The notes beneath the pieces were generated by a model, which worked only from the letters and a program-made list of their open reading frames with translations, did not search any database and was not told where the DNA came from. A stretch of 64,000 nt of DNA, taken from assembly GCF_036250735.1 (NCBI RefSeq), contig NZ_CP109430.1:7068001-7132000 (forward strand), written 5' to 3'. The stretch comes from Streptosporangium sp. NBC_01495 (GTDB lineage: Bacteria > Actinomycetota > Actinomycetes > Streptosporangiales > Streptosporangiaceae). Position 1 is the stretch's first letter, and every line of letters begins with the position of its first letter. This document shows, one piece after another, positions 16,213-25,524 of the stretch. Both the position numbers and the translations under genes were made by a program.

Positions 16213-16503
16213 AGGTTCACCGGAGAGACGGGCTCGTTCCCGAAGCACCAAGGCGGATCGCCTGAGATTTCGCGAGGCTCCTCGACACTGTTCGGCAAGC
16301 CTGTTCACATCCGCACTCCTCTGAAGAGTGTCACGATCAAAGCGCTGGGCGGCAGGACCCGTCCAAGCCGGCCCGCTACCCGTCGAATCAATCTTGATGC
16401 GGTCGAGAAGTGTTTCAAGATTTTTCACGTAACTCTCGAAACGGTCGGCCAGCAGATCCTTTTCATCCGCTTGGCGCAGTAGTTCGGCCGGTTTCTCCGT
16501 CAT
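16207..16503 (-). CDS. WXG100-like small protein
   Basis: The 98-aa all-helical protein carries a central Trp-Thr-Gly in GPAWTGPAAQRFDRD, at the helix-turn-helix position typical of the WXG100/ESAT-6 family. Length also fits. The ATG at 16503 has GGAGG six bases upstream; a GTG at 16509 overlapping the previous stop is the alternative. It is directly downstream of a large protein with an ESX-substrate-like N-terminus, so the two may be secreted as partners by a type VII system that is not in this window. Composition is lower in G+C than the genome norm. Confidence 0.65.
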   Translation of the reverse strand: MTEKPAELLRQADEKDLLADRFESYVKNLETLLDRIKIDSTGSGPAWTGPAAQRFDRDTLQRSADVNRLAEQCRGASRNLRRSALVLRERARLSGEPL

Positions 16504-16505
16504 CG

Positions 16506-18302
16506 TCACCCTCCGCGCGCTCTGAGCGCGTCCTTCAGCACTGGCTCCAGCCGTCCATAGAACAAATCCTTGAGCTGGCGAAGGTCAGAGTCACCGAGAG
16601 GCGCCTCCCCGTGGGCCTGACGAGAGAGATTGAAAGCAGCCAGCTGGGAATCAACAAGAACATCGATCAGATCTGAAGCCTCCCCCGGGCCACCTTCGTT
16701 CAGCAAACCCTCAACAACGCCTTTGAGATCGTTCTTCCCTACCGCGTCGGCCGTCTTGCCGGTCAACGCCCCTACCCATACCCCCTTACTGACCATTTCG
16801 CCGGCCCCCCACCCGATCAAGGCATCCATCGGGAGGAGTAAAAGGTCGGCGATAATCTCGTTGGTGGCTTCGGCGGACAGGTCGGCCTCATGTAGACCGG
16901 CAAAAATCATCGATGCCAGCGCCCCAGCGTCGACTGCTTTTCTGTAAAATATCCCACGCTGTTCTTCGCGCTCAGCCTCGGTTGGAGCGTCCCCAAAGGG
17001 ATGATTCTTTCCCAAGTCGAGATCAAGCAGGAATTTTCCATAGCCGGTCTTGAGTGGCGCAAGCGTTCCGTGGCCTTGCAGTAGTCCTCCAAAAAATCCT
17101 GCGATCTTCTCGGAGTCGACCCCTCTCCAATCTTCGGTCGGGGTGATTACCGGCACGTTGTGCCCCTGGTTCCATACAGCGATAAGCTCGGGGAAGTATT
17201 GCGGCACATGTTTGGCGAGCACCTGGCCGACAGAAGAAGGAGCGGACGCGGATATCCACTCCCCCTTTTCGTGATCAGAAGTAAGGGAAGGCCAGAAGTT
17301 CTTCCTGCTGAGGGTGTTGATGATATTGAGCCAGGCGTCACGGCGGAGGGTGACGTCTCCCGTGCCCGGAGCCAATGCCCCATCCAGAGCAGTGGCCAGC
17401 AGTTGCTCGAAGTCCGTGCCGTCGAGGCCGTTCACCACTTCTGGGCGCAACAGCAACGCCGCGTTCTCGGCTGAGGCCAGAAATCTCTGGGTCGCTCCCA
17501 CATCCCGGCTCAGCGCCTTGGCCAGCCAGTAGATGTTCCAGTCTTTCCCGTCCACCCGCGATCCGCTGTACTGGAGCAGCTTGGCTCCGGCCGCCAGGAC
17601 GAACTCGCGCGCCTGGCGGGCCAGGCCGAGCAGCGCCGCCATGTCCGCGATGGGCAGATCTCCCAGTGCGCGGTCGCGCAGATCCCTGGGAAGGGTGCCC
17701 GCCGCGTCCGTCGAGGCGAACGCCTCGGCCAGCGGGCCCAGGTCCTTCTTCGCCTTCGCCAGGTTGGCCGGGCTGTAACCACGCGTGTCGTTCTGGTTTC
17801 TCGCGCTCACGGCGGCGAAGATCCCCACGAAAGCGCCGGTGCCCAGCGTGGCAAACAGTCCCGCGGAATAGGCGGCGTCGGCGGTCCTGCCCTGTCCCTC
17901 CCGGAGCACGCCCTGGACCTTCTCCCAGTTCTGGACGCTGGGGTCCTTCTGGTAGGCCTGCCAGGCCGCCAGGGTTCGTTTTCCGGCGAGGGTCCCGGCG
18001 GTCCGGGCCGCCGCCGCGTCGCCGAACGCGAACTCCGCCGACCTGAGGCCTCCCTGCGAAGAGGCGCCCTCGACGCGCTCGATCGTCTGGGTCCGCCAGG
18101 TCAGATCTCGCCGCGTCTCGTCGAGAAAGCGCCCGACACCGTCGAGCACCTCGGCACCCGGCCCGGCGGGCCAGTCGGTGCCGGCCTCGGCGATGGAGGC
18201 CGACAGCGAGGGCCTCAGCGTCTGGGCGCGCTGAACGGCATCGTCCATGGAGGTGATGAGACGCCGTACCCCGGCCGGATCAATGCCGACAAACTCCGCC
18301 AT
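16506..18302 (-). CDS. Large ESX-substrate-like protein, unknown C-terminal function
   Basis: The 598-aa protein starts at ATG 18302 with GAGGAGG upstream. The first ~95 residues (MAEFVGIDPAGVRRLITSMD, then DWPAGPGAEVLDGVGRFLDE) form a helical WXG100-superfamily-like domain. A hydrophobic segment (GLFATLGTGAFVGIFAAVSA) lies near residue 175. The rest is helical with no motif recognised. The DNA for the N-terminal ~220 residues has the usual high G+C, while the C-terminal two thirds is lower, so the gene itself looks mosaic, as in polymorphic toxins. No catalytic toxin domain was identified, so toxin activity is only a hypothesis. Confidence 0.65.
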   Translation of the reverse strand: MAEFVGIDPAGVRRLITSMDDAVQRAQTLRPSLSASIAEAGTDWPAGPGAEVLDGVGRFLDETRRDLTWRTQTIERVEGASSQGGLRSAEFAFGDAAAARTAGTLAGKRTLAAWQAYQKDPSVQNWEKVQGVLREGQGRTADAAYSAGLFATLGTGAFVGIFAAVSARNQNDTRGYSPANLAKAKKDLGPLAEAFASTDAAGTLPRDLRDRALGDLPIADMAALLGLARQAREFVLAAGAKLLQYSGSRVDGKDWNIYWLAKALSRDVGATQRFLASAENAALLLRPEVVNGLDGTDFEQLLATALDGALAPGTGDVTLRRDAWLNIINTLSRKNFWPSLTSDHEKGEWISASAPSSVGQVLAKHVPQYFPELIAVWNQGHNVPVITPTEDWRGVDSEKIAGFFGGLLQGHGTLAPLKTGYGKFLLDLDLGKNHPFGDAPTEAEREEQRGIFYRKAVDAGALASMIFAGLHEADLSAEATNEIIADLLLLPMDALIGWGAGEMVSKGVWVGALTGKTADAVGKNDLKGVVEGLLNEGGPGEASDLIDVLVDSQLAAFNLSRQAHGEAPLGDSDLRQLKDLFYGRLEPVLKDALRARGG

Positions 18303-18577
18303 TCGACCCGGCCTCCTCGGGCAGAGACGCCAGCAAAACAAAGCCTCAACAGATTATCGCGGATTCTCAACAACTGAAGATGTTGATAAGAAAAGGCTGG
18401 CGGCCGCCCGGGAAATATGCATCCGGAGGAGCCCTCGACTGCGAACCCAAAGCACTTTTCACCACGTTCCGGATACGCACTTCCTATTGCTGCAACGGGC
18501 CATTACTTTTCGTAGTGATCCGATGACGAAGCACGCGCCGGTCCCCCAGCGGCCCCGGCGCGAGAAAGGAGCCCGCG

Positions 18578-19417
18578 ATGCCCGCCCCGCGTGAACCGGA
18601 CGGTGAGACCAGCCCGCTCACCTTCTTCGCCTCCGAGCTTCGCCGCCTGCGCGATCAGGCCGGACTGTCACAGGAGCAGTTGGCCCAGCAGATCGCCTAT
18701 TCGACCGGCCTGGTCAGCATGGTCGAGAGGGCCAAGCGCAACCCGTCGCTCGACTTCACCGAGCGGTGCGACCGGGTGCTCAACGCCAGCGGAGTGCTCA
18801 TCCGGATCTGGCCGATGCTGACCTACGGCGTCCTTCCGTCGCGCTTCCGCCCCTGGGTGGACATCGAACAGCAGGCCCACACCCTGCGTGGCTGGCATCC
18901 GTTACTGGTTCCCGGCCTCCTCCAGACTCCCGACTACGCCCGTACGATCCTGGAGGCCTATCCGGGGGTGACCGACGAGCGGGTGCAGGAGTTGCTGACC
19001 GCCCGCCTGGAGCGCCAGAAACTCCTGGCGCGCGACACCCCTCCACCGCTGTGGACCGTGCTCGACGAGGGAGTCCTGCATCGGGGTGTCGGGGGTCCGG
19101 ACATCATGCGCGACCAACTCGCCGCGCTTCTGGCCGCGTCCGAGCACAGGAACGTCTCCATCCAGGTCGTTCCCCAAGGCGCCTACGTGACCGGCGGTGC
19201 GATCGCGGGTCTGGAGGGAGGATTCTTCATTGCGAGCTCCGAGGGCAGCCTGGATAGTGTATTCGTGGAGTCCGCTGCCGTAGGGCACGTCACGGATCAT
19301 CCTCGCGACGTGGCGGCGATCTGCAAGCGATACGAAGCGGTCCGCTCGTCGGCCCTGCCCGCGCGGGCGAGCGCCGACCTCATAGCGAAGGTGATGACGG
19401 AATGGCAGCAGACCTGA
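18578..19417 (+). CDS. XRE-family regulator with DUF5753 domain
   Basis: The 279-aa protein has an N-terminal helix-turn-helix (ELRRLRDQAGLSQEQLAQQI, residues about 15-70) and a C-terminal DUF5753/Scr1-type domain containing WHPLLVPGLLQTPDYAR and the VVPQGAYV region. The ATG at 18578 has AAGGAG upstream. It overlaps the DUF397 gene by 16 bp. Such pairs are abundant in mycelial actinobacteria (WhiJ/BldB-like sets) and have been described as toxin-antitoxin-like regulators of development. DNA target and partner specificity are unknown. Confidence 0.9.
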   Translation: MPAPREPDGETSPLTFFASELRRLRDQAGLSQEQLAQQIAYSTGLVSMVERAKRNPSLDFTERCDRVLNASGVLIRIWPMLTYGVLPSRFRPWVDIEQQAHTLRGWHPLLVPGLLQTPDYARTILEAYPGVTDERVQELLTARLERQKLLARDTPPPLWTVLDEGVLHRGVGGPDIMRDQLAALLAASEHRNVSIQVVPQGAYVTGGAIAGLEGGFFIASSEGSLDSVFVESAAVGHVTDHPRDVAAICKRYEAVRSSALPARASADLIAKVMTEWQQT

Positions 19418-19647
19418 CCGGCGCGACCTGGCGCAAATCCTCCCTGAGCGGCTCAAGCGGTGGCGAGTGCGTCGAGGTGGCCGTCGTCGACGCCCCTCGC
19501 ACCGGGCACAAGGCGGACCTCGGGGCGCTGCACGTGCTGCGCGACTCCAAGAACCCCGGCGGGCCGAAGCTCTTCTTCACCCGGGCCGAATGGGATGTCT
19601 TCATCGCGGGCGTGAAACTCGGCGAGTTCGACCACCTCGGCGGCTGA
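19402..19647 (+). CDS. DUF397 protein
   Basis: The 81-aa protein is a typical DUF397 member: TWRKSSLSGSSGGECVEVA at the N-terminus, VLRDSKNPGGPKLFFT in the middle, then EWDVFIAGVKLGEFD. It overlaps the 3' end of the preceding XRE/DUF5753 gene, so translation is coupled. The pair probably acts as a regulator with a small cognate effector; which of the two is inhibitory differs between described systems. Confidence 0.92.
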   Translation: MAADLTGATWRKSSLSGSSGGECVEVAVVDAPRTGHKADLGALHVLRDSKNPGGPKLFFTRAEWDVFIAGVKLGEFDHLGG

Positions 19648-19685
19648 CACCCCGCGTTCGACCCCGGACAGCCGTACGGGAGACC

Positions 19686-20312
19686 TCAGGGGCCGAGGCC
19701 CGCCAGGAGGTGGTCGACGATCCGTTCGGCCAGGTCGGAGGACTCGACGCACTCGCCGGCACCCTCGGTGCGGATGTACCACATGACGGTGCCGACCAGG
19801 TTCGCCATCGCGATGGGGACGTCGAGACCTGCCCGCAGCTCACCGGTGGTGACGCCGCGCCGCAGCAGGGCGGTGATCGCCGCCCTGCGCGGCTCGATGG
19901 TCGCCTGGCGGATGCGCTCCACCAGGCGGGGGTGCCTCTCGGCCTCGTTCATCGCGATGTTCATCACGCAGCGGTTGCGCGCGTCGCACGCGTCGCGCAG
20001 GAACACCCGCGTGTAGACGATGAGATCCTCGCGGACCGAGACGCCCGCGACCGGGGGCAGCGGCGTCTTGAGGGTCGCCAGCGCGTCGACGAGCAGGTCT
20101 TCCTTGTTCGACCAGCGCCGGTAGATCGTGGTCTTGCCGACCCCCGCGCGAGCGGCGATCGCCTCGATCGACAGCTCGGAGAGACCGACGCTCTCCCCGA
20201 CCAGGTCGAGGGTCGCGTCGATGATGGCCTTCTCCGCCCTGGCGCTGCGGGGACGGCCCGCGGGGCGGGGCGTCCGAACCCCGGCCGCCTGAATCTCGTC
20301 GGTGGTCGTCAT
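19686..20312 (-). CDS. TetR-family transcriptional regulator
   Basis: The 208-aa repressor-like protein has an N-terminal HTH (SIEAIAARAGVGKTTIYRRW, about residues 48-68) and a ligand-binding C-terminal domain. It starts 7 bp after the stop of the DHA2 exporter on the same strand, with AGGAAAG as ribosome site, so exporter and regulator form an operon. Two GTATCG-type dyads in the exporter promoter are the likely targets, which would make this an autoregulated, drug-responsive unit. The inducer is unknown. Confidence 0.92.
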   Translation of the reverse strand: MTTTDEIQAAGVRTPRPAGRPRSARAEKAIIDATLDLVGESVGLSELSIEAIAARAGVGKTTIYRRWSNKEDLLVDALATLKTPLPPVAGVSVREDLIVYTRVFLRDACDARNRCVMNIAMNEAERHPRLVERIRQATIEPRRAAITALLRRGVTTGELRAGLDVPIAMANLVGTVMWYIRTEGAGECVESSDLAERIVDHLLAGLGP

Positions 20313-20319
20313 AGCTTTC

Positions 20320-21882
20320 CTACACTACCGCTGGTTCCTTGTCTGGACTGATCTCTTCGGGGACGGGAGCCACGGAGGACTTTCCGGGCAGCCACCTGAA
20401 CACCACCAGGGCTCCGAGCAGCGCGATGACCGCGGAGACGAGAGCGGTGATGTGCATGCCCTCGACGAAGGCGAGCTTGGCCGGTTCGATGAGCGCCGCG
20501 CCTTGGGCGCCGAGGCCCTGGGCCACGCCCAGCGTGCCGGTCAGCGACTCGCCCGCGATGTGCCTGAGCTGGTCGGGCAGGCCGGTCAGGGCGGGGGCGA
20601 TCTGGTCGCGGTAGGTGGCCGAGAGCAGCGAGCCGAGAAGCGCGACGCCGAGCGCGCCGGCCACCTGGCGGACGGTGTTGCTCATGGCCGAGCCGACACC
20701 GGCCTTCTCCCTGGGGAGCGCCTCCATGATCGCGGTGGTCGCCGGGGGCATGATGTTGGCCATCGCCGCGCCCTGGACGAAGAACACGATCTCCAGCAGG
20801 ACGACCGGGGTGTTCTGGTCCATCAGCGCGTACGAGGCCAGCGCGCCGGCCACGATGACCATGCTGACGGTGGCGCTCAGCTTGCCGCCGAAGCGTGCGG
20901 CCATCTGCTGGCTCAGCGGGGCGAAGATCAGCTGTGCGGCGGCGAAGGGGATCATCAGGGCGCCCGCCTGCATCGGGCTGAAGCCCAGCACGATCTGCAG
21001 GTAGAAGACCAGGAAGAACATCGCGCCCATCATCGCGAAGAACACGATGCCGATCATGCCGACCGCGGTGGCGAAGCGCGGGTCGCGGAAGTAGCTGACG
21101 TCGAAGGCCGGGTGGTCGATGCGGCGCTCGTACCAGGCGAAGACGGCGAGCACGACGACGCCGAGGATCGTCGGGACGAGCACCTCGGCGCTGGCGATCG
21201 TGGCCAGCTCTCCACCCCGGATGATGCCGTAGGTGACGGCGACGAGGCCGACGATGGAGAGGATCACGCCGACCGGGTCGAGCTTGGAGGGCTTGGGATC
21301 ACGCGACTCGGGCACGACCAGGCGGATGAGCACCATGCTGATCAGCACGATCGGCAGGTTGACCAGGAAGACCGAGCCCCACCAGAAGTGCTCGATGAGC
21401 AGGCCGCCGGTGATCGGCCCGATCGCCACGGCCAGGCCCACCCCGCCGGCCCAGACGCCGATCGCCTTGCCGCGCTCCTGCGGGGGGAAGACGTTGGAGA
21501 TGATCGCCAGGGTGGCCGGCATGATCGCGGCGCCGCCGATGCCCATGAACGCGCGGGCGACGATCAGCTGCATGGGGTCCTGGGCGTAGGCGCTGGCCAG
21601 CGAGGCCAGGCCGAAGAGGACCATGCCGACCATGAGCATGCGCTTGCGCCCGGTGCGGTCGCCGATTACCCCGAAGGTGAACAGCAGGCCCGCGAACACG
21701 AGCGTGTAGGAGTTGATCGCCCATTCCATCTGGCTCTGGGTGGCCCCCAGGCCCACCACTGGGTCGGCGATCGTCTTCAGTGCGACGTTGAGGATGGTGT
21801 TGTCGAGCACGACCGCCAGGAGGCTGAAGACCAGCACTCCCAGAATCTGCCACCGTCGCGGGTGGCCGAGCTGTTGTTCCAC
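20320..21882 (-). CDS. DHA2-family multidrug exporter (14-TM MFS)
   Basis: The proton-driven MFS exporter is predicted at 520 aa. Family motifs are LDNTILNVAL (motif D1-like), GVIGDRTGRKRML (motif A) and AVAIGPITGGLLIEHFWWGSVF (motif C), with 14 expected membrane spans. The start is taken as GTG 21882 because a promoter-like -35/-10 pair and an operator-like dyad lie where a longer reading (ATG 21951 or 21936) would begin. It is the first gene of the exporter-tetR operon. Drug or metabolite export is the usual role. Confidence 0.9.
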   Translation of the reverse strand: MEQQLGHPRRWQILGVLVFSLLAVVLDNTILNVALKTIADPVVGLGATQSQMEWAINSYTLVFAGLLFTFGVIGDRTGRKRMLMVGMVLFGLASLASAYAQDPMQLIVARAFMGIGGAAIMPATLAIISNVFPPQERGKAIGVWAGGVGLAVAIGPITGGLLIEHFWWGSVFLVNLPIVLISMVLIRLVVPESRDPKPSKLDPVGVILSIVGLVAVTYGIIRGGELATIASAEVLVPTILGVVVLAVFAWYERRIDHPAFDVSYFRDPRFATAVGMIGIVFFAMMGAMFFLVFYLQIVLGFSPMQAGALMIPFAAAQLIFAPLSQQMAARFGGKLSATVSMVIVAGALASYALMDQNTPVVLLEIVFFVQGAAMANIMPPATTAIMEALPREKAGVGSAMSNTVRQVAGALGVALLGSLLSATYRDQIAPALTGLPDQLRHIAGESLTGTLGVAQGLGAQGAALIEPAKLAFVEGMHITALVSAVIALLGALVVFRWLPGKSSVAPVPEEISPDKEPAVV

Positions 21883-21891
21883 GAAAGGCCC

Positions 21892-21904
21892 CGTATTCGA
21901 TACG
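21892..21904 (-). promoter_or_regulatory. Operator-like dyad in the exporter 5' leader
   Basis: CGTAT-TCG-ATACG is a 5-bp-arm inverted repeat just upstream of the exporter GTG start. It shares the GTATCG/CGATAC core with the larger dyad at 21941-21960, which suggests two binding sites for one TetR dimer class. Confidence 0.5.
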
Positions 21905-21922
21905 CTTGAGTTTCGAAACACC

Positions 21923-21951
21923 ACCGTAGCGTTGATCATTACGATACGCAA
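21923..21951 (-). promoter_or_regulatory. Sigma-70-like promoter of the exporter-tetR operon
   Basis: On the minus strand TTGCGT (21951-21946) and TACGGT (21928-21923) are separated by 17 bp. Transcription would begin near 21915, leaving a leader of about 33 nt to the GTG. The -35 box overlaps the 20-bp dyad. Confidence 0.45.
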
Positions 21952-21960
21952 CCGTATCGT
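21941..21960. promoter_or_regulatory. TetR-type operator, 20-bp dyad
   Basis: ACGATACG-CAAC-CGTATCGT has perfect 8-bp arms. It overlaps the putative -35 box of the exporter operon, so a bound repressor would block RNA polymerase. The TetR protein encoded in the same operon is the obvious candidate ligand. Confidence 0.65.
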
Positions 21961-22038
21961 TTCGTATTTATCATGAAATATCCCGATCCCGGGATGCGCC
22001 CCGCCGAAGGGACGCGCTGGGAGCGGGTACGGCCGAGG

Positions 22039-23241
22039 TCAGGCGGCCATCGGGACCGGTTCCTCGACCACGGCCGCGGTGCGCCGCCAGAACGGCAGGG
22101 CGATCAGCACCATCATCACGCCGACCAGTCCGGCGGCGGCGAAGGCCCAGCCGGGACCCGGACCATCGATGATCATGCCCGCGATGGGCGCCGCGCAGCC
22201 CGCGCCGACCAGCAGCGCCGTGCCGTGCAGGCCCATCGCCTCGCCACGGGCCCCGGCGGGCACCCAGCGGCTCACGGTGTCGACCGTGGAGGACAGCGCG
22301 GGGGCGCACAGCACCCCGGCGGGCAGCAGGGCCAGAATCAGCCAGTGCCAGTTGGCGCCGACCAGCCCGACGGGGATGGTGAGCACCCCCATGGCACCGA
22401 TCAGGACCAGCGGCGACAGCCCGCGGGGCAGCATGCCGTACACGAAGCCGCCCGTCAGCGAGTAGGCGCACCACAGTCCGATCGCCAGCCCGATCCACGC
22501 GGTGTCGCCGCTCTGCTTCATCGTCGCCACCAGGGACAGCTCGGTGGCGGCCAGCACGAAGGTCGCCGCCGCGACCGTGCCGAGCAGCCCGAGCATGCCC
22601 GGGGTGAGCCACTGGCGCCGGGGGACCTTCCCCGCCGGCCTCTGAAGCTCCTCGTCCGAGCGGATGGGCGGGTTCAGCAAAATCAGCGTCGCCCCCGAGG
22701 CGACCAGGCCGACCGCGACGATGCCCATGGTGGGCACGCTGCCGAGGAGGGTCACCCCCGCGATCGCCAGGGCGGGGCCGGTCATGTACGACACTTCAAC
22801 GATCATGGAGTCGAGGGAGAAGCCCATCCTGCGCTGGTCGACCGGGACCAGCGCCGCGAGGCACTGCCTGATCACGCTGAACACCGGGAGGCTGAGCAGG
22901 CCCGCGGGCACCGACGCCGCGAGCAGCAGGGGGAAGGGCATCGCCCACGCGGTGGACCAGAAGGCGAGCTGGGCGAGCGTGGTCACCACCAGCACCGGGC
23001 GCAGGCCGTGGCTGTCGACGAACCTTCCGGCCAGCGGTGAGCCGACCGCCATCCCCACCGTGCTCGCCATGGTCACCAGCCCGGCCGCGGCGAAGCCGAG
23101 CCCAAGCCCGCTGGGGTCGACGACGTGCATCGTCAGCGTGATGGCGACCGCGGTCGAGGGGATCCGGGCGACCAGCCCCACCAGCAGCAACGACCGCACG
23201 CCCGGAATCGCCAGCAGGCGACGGTAAGGTTCGAAAGCCAT
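22039..23241 (-). CDS. MFS transporter (12-TM)
   Basis: The 400-aa major facilitator protein has about 12 hydrophobic segments, [18 protein letters not shown] as the loop 2-3 motif A, and a short charged central loop ([18 protein letters not shown]). The ATG at 23241 has GGAGGT upstream. It resembles bacterial efflux-type MFS proteins; the substrate is unknown. It is transcribed away from panB. About 150 bp separates it from the downstream exporter operon, which has its own promoter. Confidence 0.85.
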   Translation of the reverse strand: MAFEPYRRLLAIPGVRSLLLVGLVARIPSTAVAITLTMHVVDPSGLGLGFAAAGLVTMASTVGMAVGSPLAGRFVDSHGLRPVLVVTTLAQLAFWSTAWAMPFPLLLAASVPAGLLSLPVFSVIRQCLAALVPVDQRRMGFSLDSMIVEVSYMTGPALAIAGVTLLGSVPTMGIVAVGLVASGATLILLNPPIRSDEELQRPAGKVPRRQWLTPGMLGLLGTVAAATFVLAATELSLVATMKQSGDTAWIGLAIGLWCAYSLTGGFVYGMLPRGLSPLVLIGAMGVLTIPVGLVGANWHWLILALLPAGVLCAPALSSTVDTVSRWVPAGARGEAMGLHGTALLVGAGCAAPIAGMIIDGPGPGWAFAAAGLVGVMMVLIALPFWRRTAAVVEEPVPMAA

Positions 23242-23566
23242 TGTGATTACTTACCTCCGCGAGCATTGTGCCGTACACCCCCGGCACCTCCGCCACTGGA
23301 TTACCGCACCAAGGCGCCGCGCACCTCCCACGGCCCGGCCGCCGGAAGCCCCTCGAAATGCGCCGCGCACCGCCGGGATCACCCCATGGAACACGTTCTC
23401 CGTCACCCTCCGTAACCGAATCAACCGTACAAACGTGTCATATATCCCCTATACCCCTCACCGGATTACCACGCCGATCAGGTCTGTTGAACCTGTCGTA
23501 CGCGTGCAATCATCGAAACCGTCCGGGGACGCCACAGGGGCGCCTCGAGACTTCACTGGAGGTCCC
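23242..23566. promoter_or_regulatory. Divergent intergenic region (MFS / panB)
   Basis: This is 325 bp between the oppositely oriented MFS gene and panB. A+T-rich patches at about 23405-23470 and 23480-23520 probably carry the panB promoter; TTGAAC at about 23487 could be a -35 box but no good -10 was assigned. An in-frame extension of panB into this region is not protein-like. No RNA motif was recognised. Confidence 0.35.
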
Positions 23567-24412
23567 ATGTCCTCTTCCGTCACCAACCGGCCGACCTCTC
23601 TCTACGGCGGCCAGGCTGGACGAAGGATCACCGTGCGCGACGTCGCCGCCGCCAAGGAGCGCGGCGAGCGGTGGCCGATGGTCACCGCGTACGACGCCAT
23701 GACCGCCAGGGTCTTCGACGAGGCCGGCATCCCCGTGCTGCTCGTCGGCGACTCGGCCGCCATGGTCGTGTACGGGTACGACTCGACGCTGCCCGTGTCG
23801 GTGGACGATCTCATGCCCCTGACGGCGGCCGTGGTCCGCGGCTCCTCCCGCGCGATGGTCGTGGCCGACCTGCCGTTCGGTTCCTACCAGTCCTCTCCCC
23901 AGCAGGCCCTGGAGACGGCCGCCCGCTTCATGAAGGAGGCCGGGGCCCACGCGGTCAAGCTCGAGGGCGGGCGGCGGGTGCTCCCCCAGGTCGAGGCCCT
24001 GGTCTCGGCCGGCATCCCGGTGATGGCCCACCTGGGCCTGACCCCCCAGTCGGTCAACACCCTCGGCGGCTACCGCGTACAGGGCCGCGGCCAGTCGGGC
24101 GACGAGCTGATGGCCGACGCCAAGGACCTGGAGTACGCCGGCGCGTTCTCCGTGGTCCTGGAGTGCGTCCCCGCGGACCTGGCCGAGCGGGTCACCGCGT
24201 CCCTGTCGATCCCCACGATCGGCATCGGCGCCGGGCCGGGCACCGACGCGCAGGTCCTCGTCTGGCAGGACCTGATGGGCCTGACCGCCAGCCCCGCCAA
24301 GTTCGTCAAGAAGTACTTCGACCTGGCCCACGAGATGGACAGGGCCGTGCGCAGCTTCGCCGACGAGGTGTCGACCGGCGCCTTCCCCGCCGCCGAGCAC
24401 AGCTACCGCTGA
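23567..24412 (+). CDS. panB: 3-methyl-2-oxobutanoate hydroxymethyltransferase
   Basis: The 281-aa enzyme transfers a hydroxymethyl group from methylenetetrahydrofolate to ketoisovalerate, giving ketopantoate for CoA synthesis. Clear family motifs are [65 protein letters not shown] and [21 protein letters not shown]. The start ATG 23567 has GGAGG upstream. No panC or panD lies beside it. A long hairpin follows. Confidence 0.97.
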   Translation: MSSSVTNRPTSLYGGQAGRRITVRDVAAAKERGERWPMVTAYDAMTARVFDEAGIPVLLVGDSAAMVVYGYDSTLPVSVDDLMPLTAAVVRGSSRAMVVADLPFGSYQSSPQQALETAARFMKEAGAHAVKLEGGRRVLPQVEALVSAGIPVMAHLGLTPQSVNTLGGYRVQGRGQSGDELMADAKDLEYAGAFSVVLECVPADLAERVTASLSIPTIGIGAGPGTDAQVLVWQDLMGLTASPAKFVKKYFDLAHEMDRAVRSFADEVSTGAFPAAEHSYR

Positions 24413-24420
24413 CAGACCCG

Positions 24421-24491
24421 GTCCTCGCGGGAGGCCGCCCCGGCGCCCCAGGAGAACCTGGCGGCACCGGGGCGGCCCCTTCCGCGAGGAC
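24421..24491. terminator. Bidirectional terminator between panB and the dehydratase gene
   Basis: The outer arms GTCCTCGCGG / CCGCGAGGAC and inner arms GGCCGCCCCGG / CCGGGGCGGCC form one long interrupted stem between two convergent genes. It could stop transcription from both sides. Confidence 0.7.
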
Positions 24492-24512
24492 CTCTCGGCT
24501 CCGTACGAGGGA

Positions 24513-25424
24513 TCAGACGAGCGTGGCGGGGTCGGTGTTGGCGCCGCACACGACGACGGCCACCCGCTCACCGGGAGCCCGGGTGTAGGCGCCCGACAGC
24601 AGGGCCGCGTACGCCGCGGCGCCCGCGTGCTCGGCGGCCATCCTGTGGTTCCGCCACAGCTCGCGCCGCGCCTCGACGATGGCCTCGTCGGAGACCAGGA
24701 GGCTCCGCACCCCGGCCGCGCTCGTGATCTCGAAGGCGATCTCGCCCGCCCGGCTGGCGCCCAGGGCGTCGGCCCCCACCCCGGCGACCTCGACGCCGAC
24801 CGGTCCGCCCGCCTCCAGGGCCCGGTGCAGGGTCGGGATGAGCTCGGGCTCGACGGCGATCACGCGGGCACGACCGCCGAGGGCGACGGTGATCCCGGCG
24901 ACGAGCCCGCCGCCGCCGACCGCGACGACGACCGTGTCGACTCCCCCGGTCTGCTCCAGGACCTCCAGGCCGACCGTGCCCTGCCCCGCGACCACCTCGG
25001 CCTGGTTGTAGGCGTGAATGTCCAGGGCACCGGTCTCGGCCGCGCGCTTGACCGACGCCTCGTACGCGTCGGCGTAGACGGCGCCGATCTGGGTCACCCG
25101 CGCGCCGAGCGCGCGCAGCCCGGCGACCTTCACCGGGCTGGAGACCGTCGGCACGAAGATCTCCGCCTGGACGCCGAGGCTGCGCGCCACGTACGCCACC
25201 GCCAGGCCGTGGTTGCCGCCGCTCGCCGCGATCAGCCCGGCCTCGGGGATCCCCTCGGAGGCCAGGGCTCGGTTGAAGCCTCCTCGCGCCTTGAACGACC
25301 CCGAGTGCTGCAGCCCCTCCAGTTTCAGGAACAGCCCCGGCGACACCTCGACCACCGGTGTGCGCAGGACATGTCCGGCGATGCGCTCGGCGGCCCGCTC
25401 CACGTCCCCGATCGACACGCTCAC
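24513..25424 (-). CDS. PLP-dependent serine/threonine dehydratase-like enzyme
   Basis: The 303-aa protein is a fold-type II PLP enzyme. The Schiff-base lysine is in GSFKARGGFNRAL, the substrate loop is ASGGNHG and the phosphate-binding glycine loop is AVGGGGLVAG. There is no C-terminal ACT domain, so this is the short catabolic/biosynthetic-type enzyme that deaminates threonine or serine to the 2-oxo acid. Serine racemase activity is an alternative in this family. It is convergent with panB. Confidence 0.88.
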   Translation of the reverse strand: MSVSIGDVERAAERIAGHVLRTPVVEVSPGLFLKLEGLQHSGSFKARGGFNRALASEGIPEAGLIAASGGNHGLAVAYVARSLGVQAEIFVPTVSSPVKVAGLRALGARVTQIGAVYADAYEASVKRAAETGALDIHAYNQAEVVAGQGTVGLEVLEQTGGVDTVVVAVGGGGLVAGITVALGGRARVIAVEPELIPTLHRALEAGGPVGVEVAGVGADALGASRAGEIAFEITSAAGVRSLLVSDEAIVEARRELWRNHRMAAEHAGAAAYAALLSGAYTRAPGERVAVVVCGANTDPATLV

Positions 25425-25524
25425 GCGTGCTCCCTCCCCAAAAGTGATCCGGCGGGCCGCCCGGTCTCGTGGACGGCCCCGCGCCGCAGTGTAGAAGACA
25501 CCGCGGATCGCGCTCCCCGTGGCG

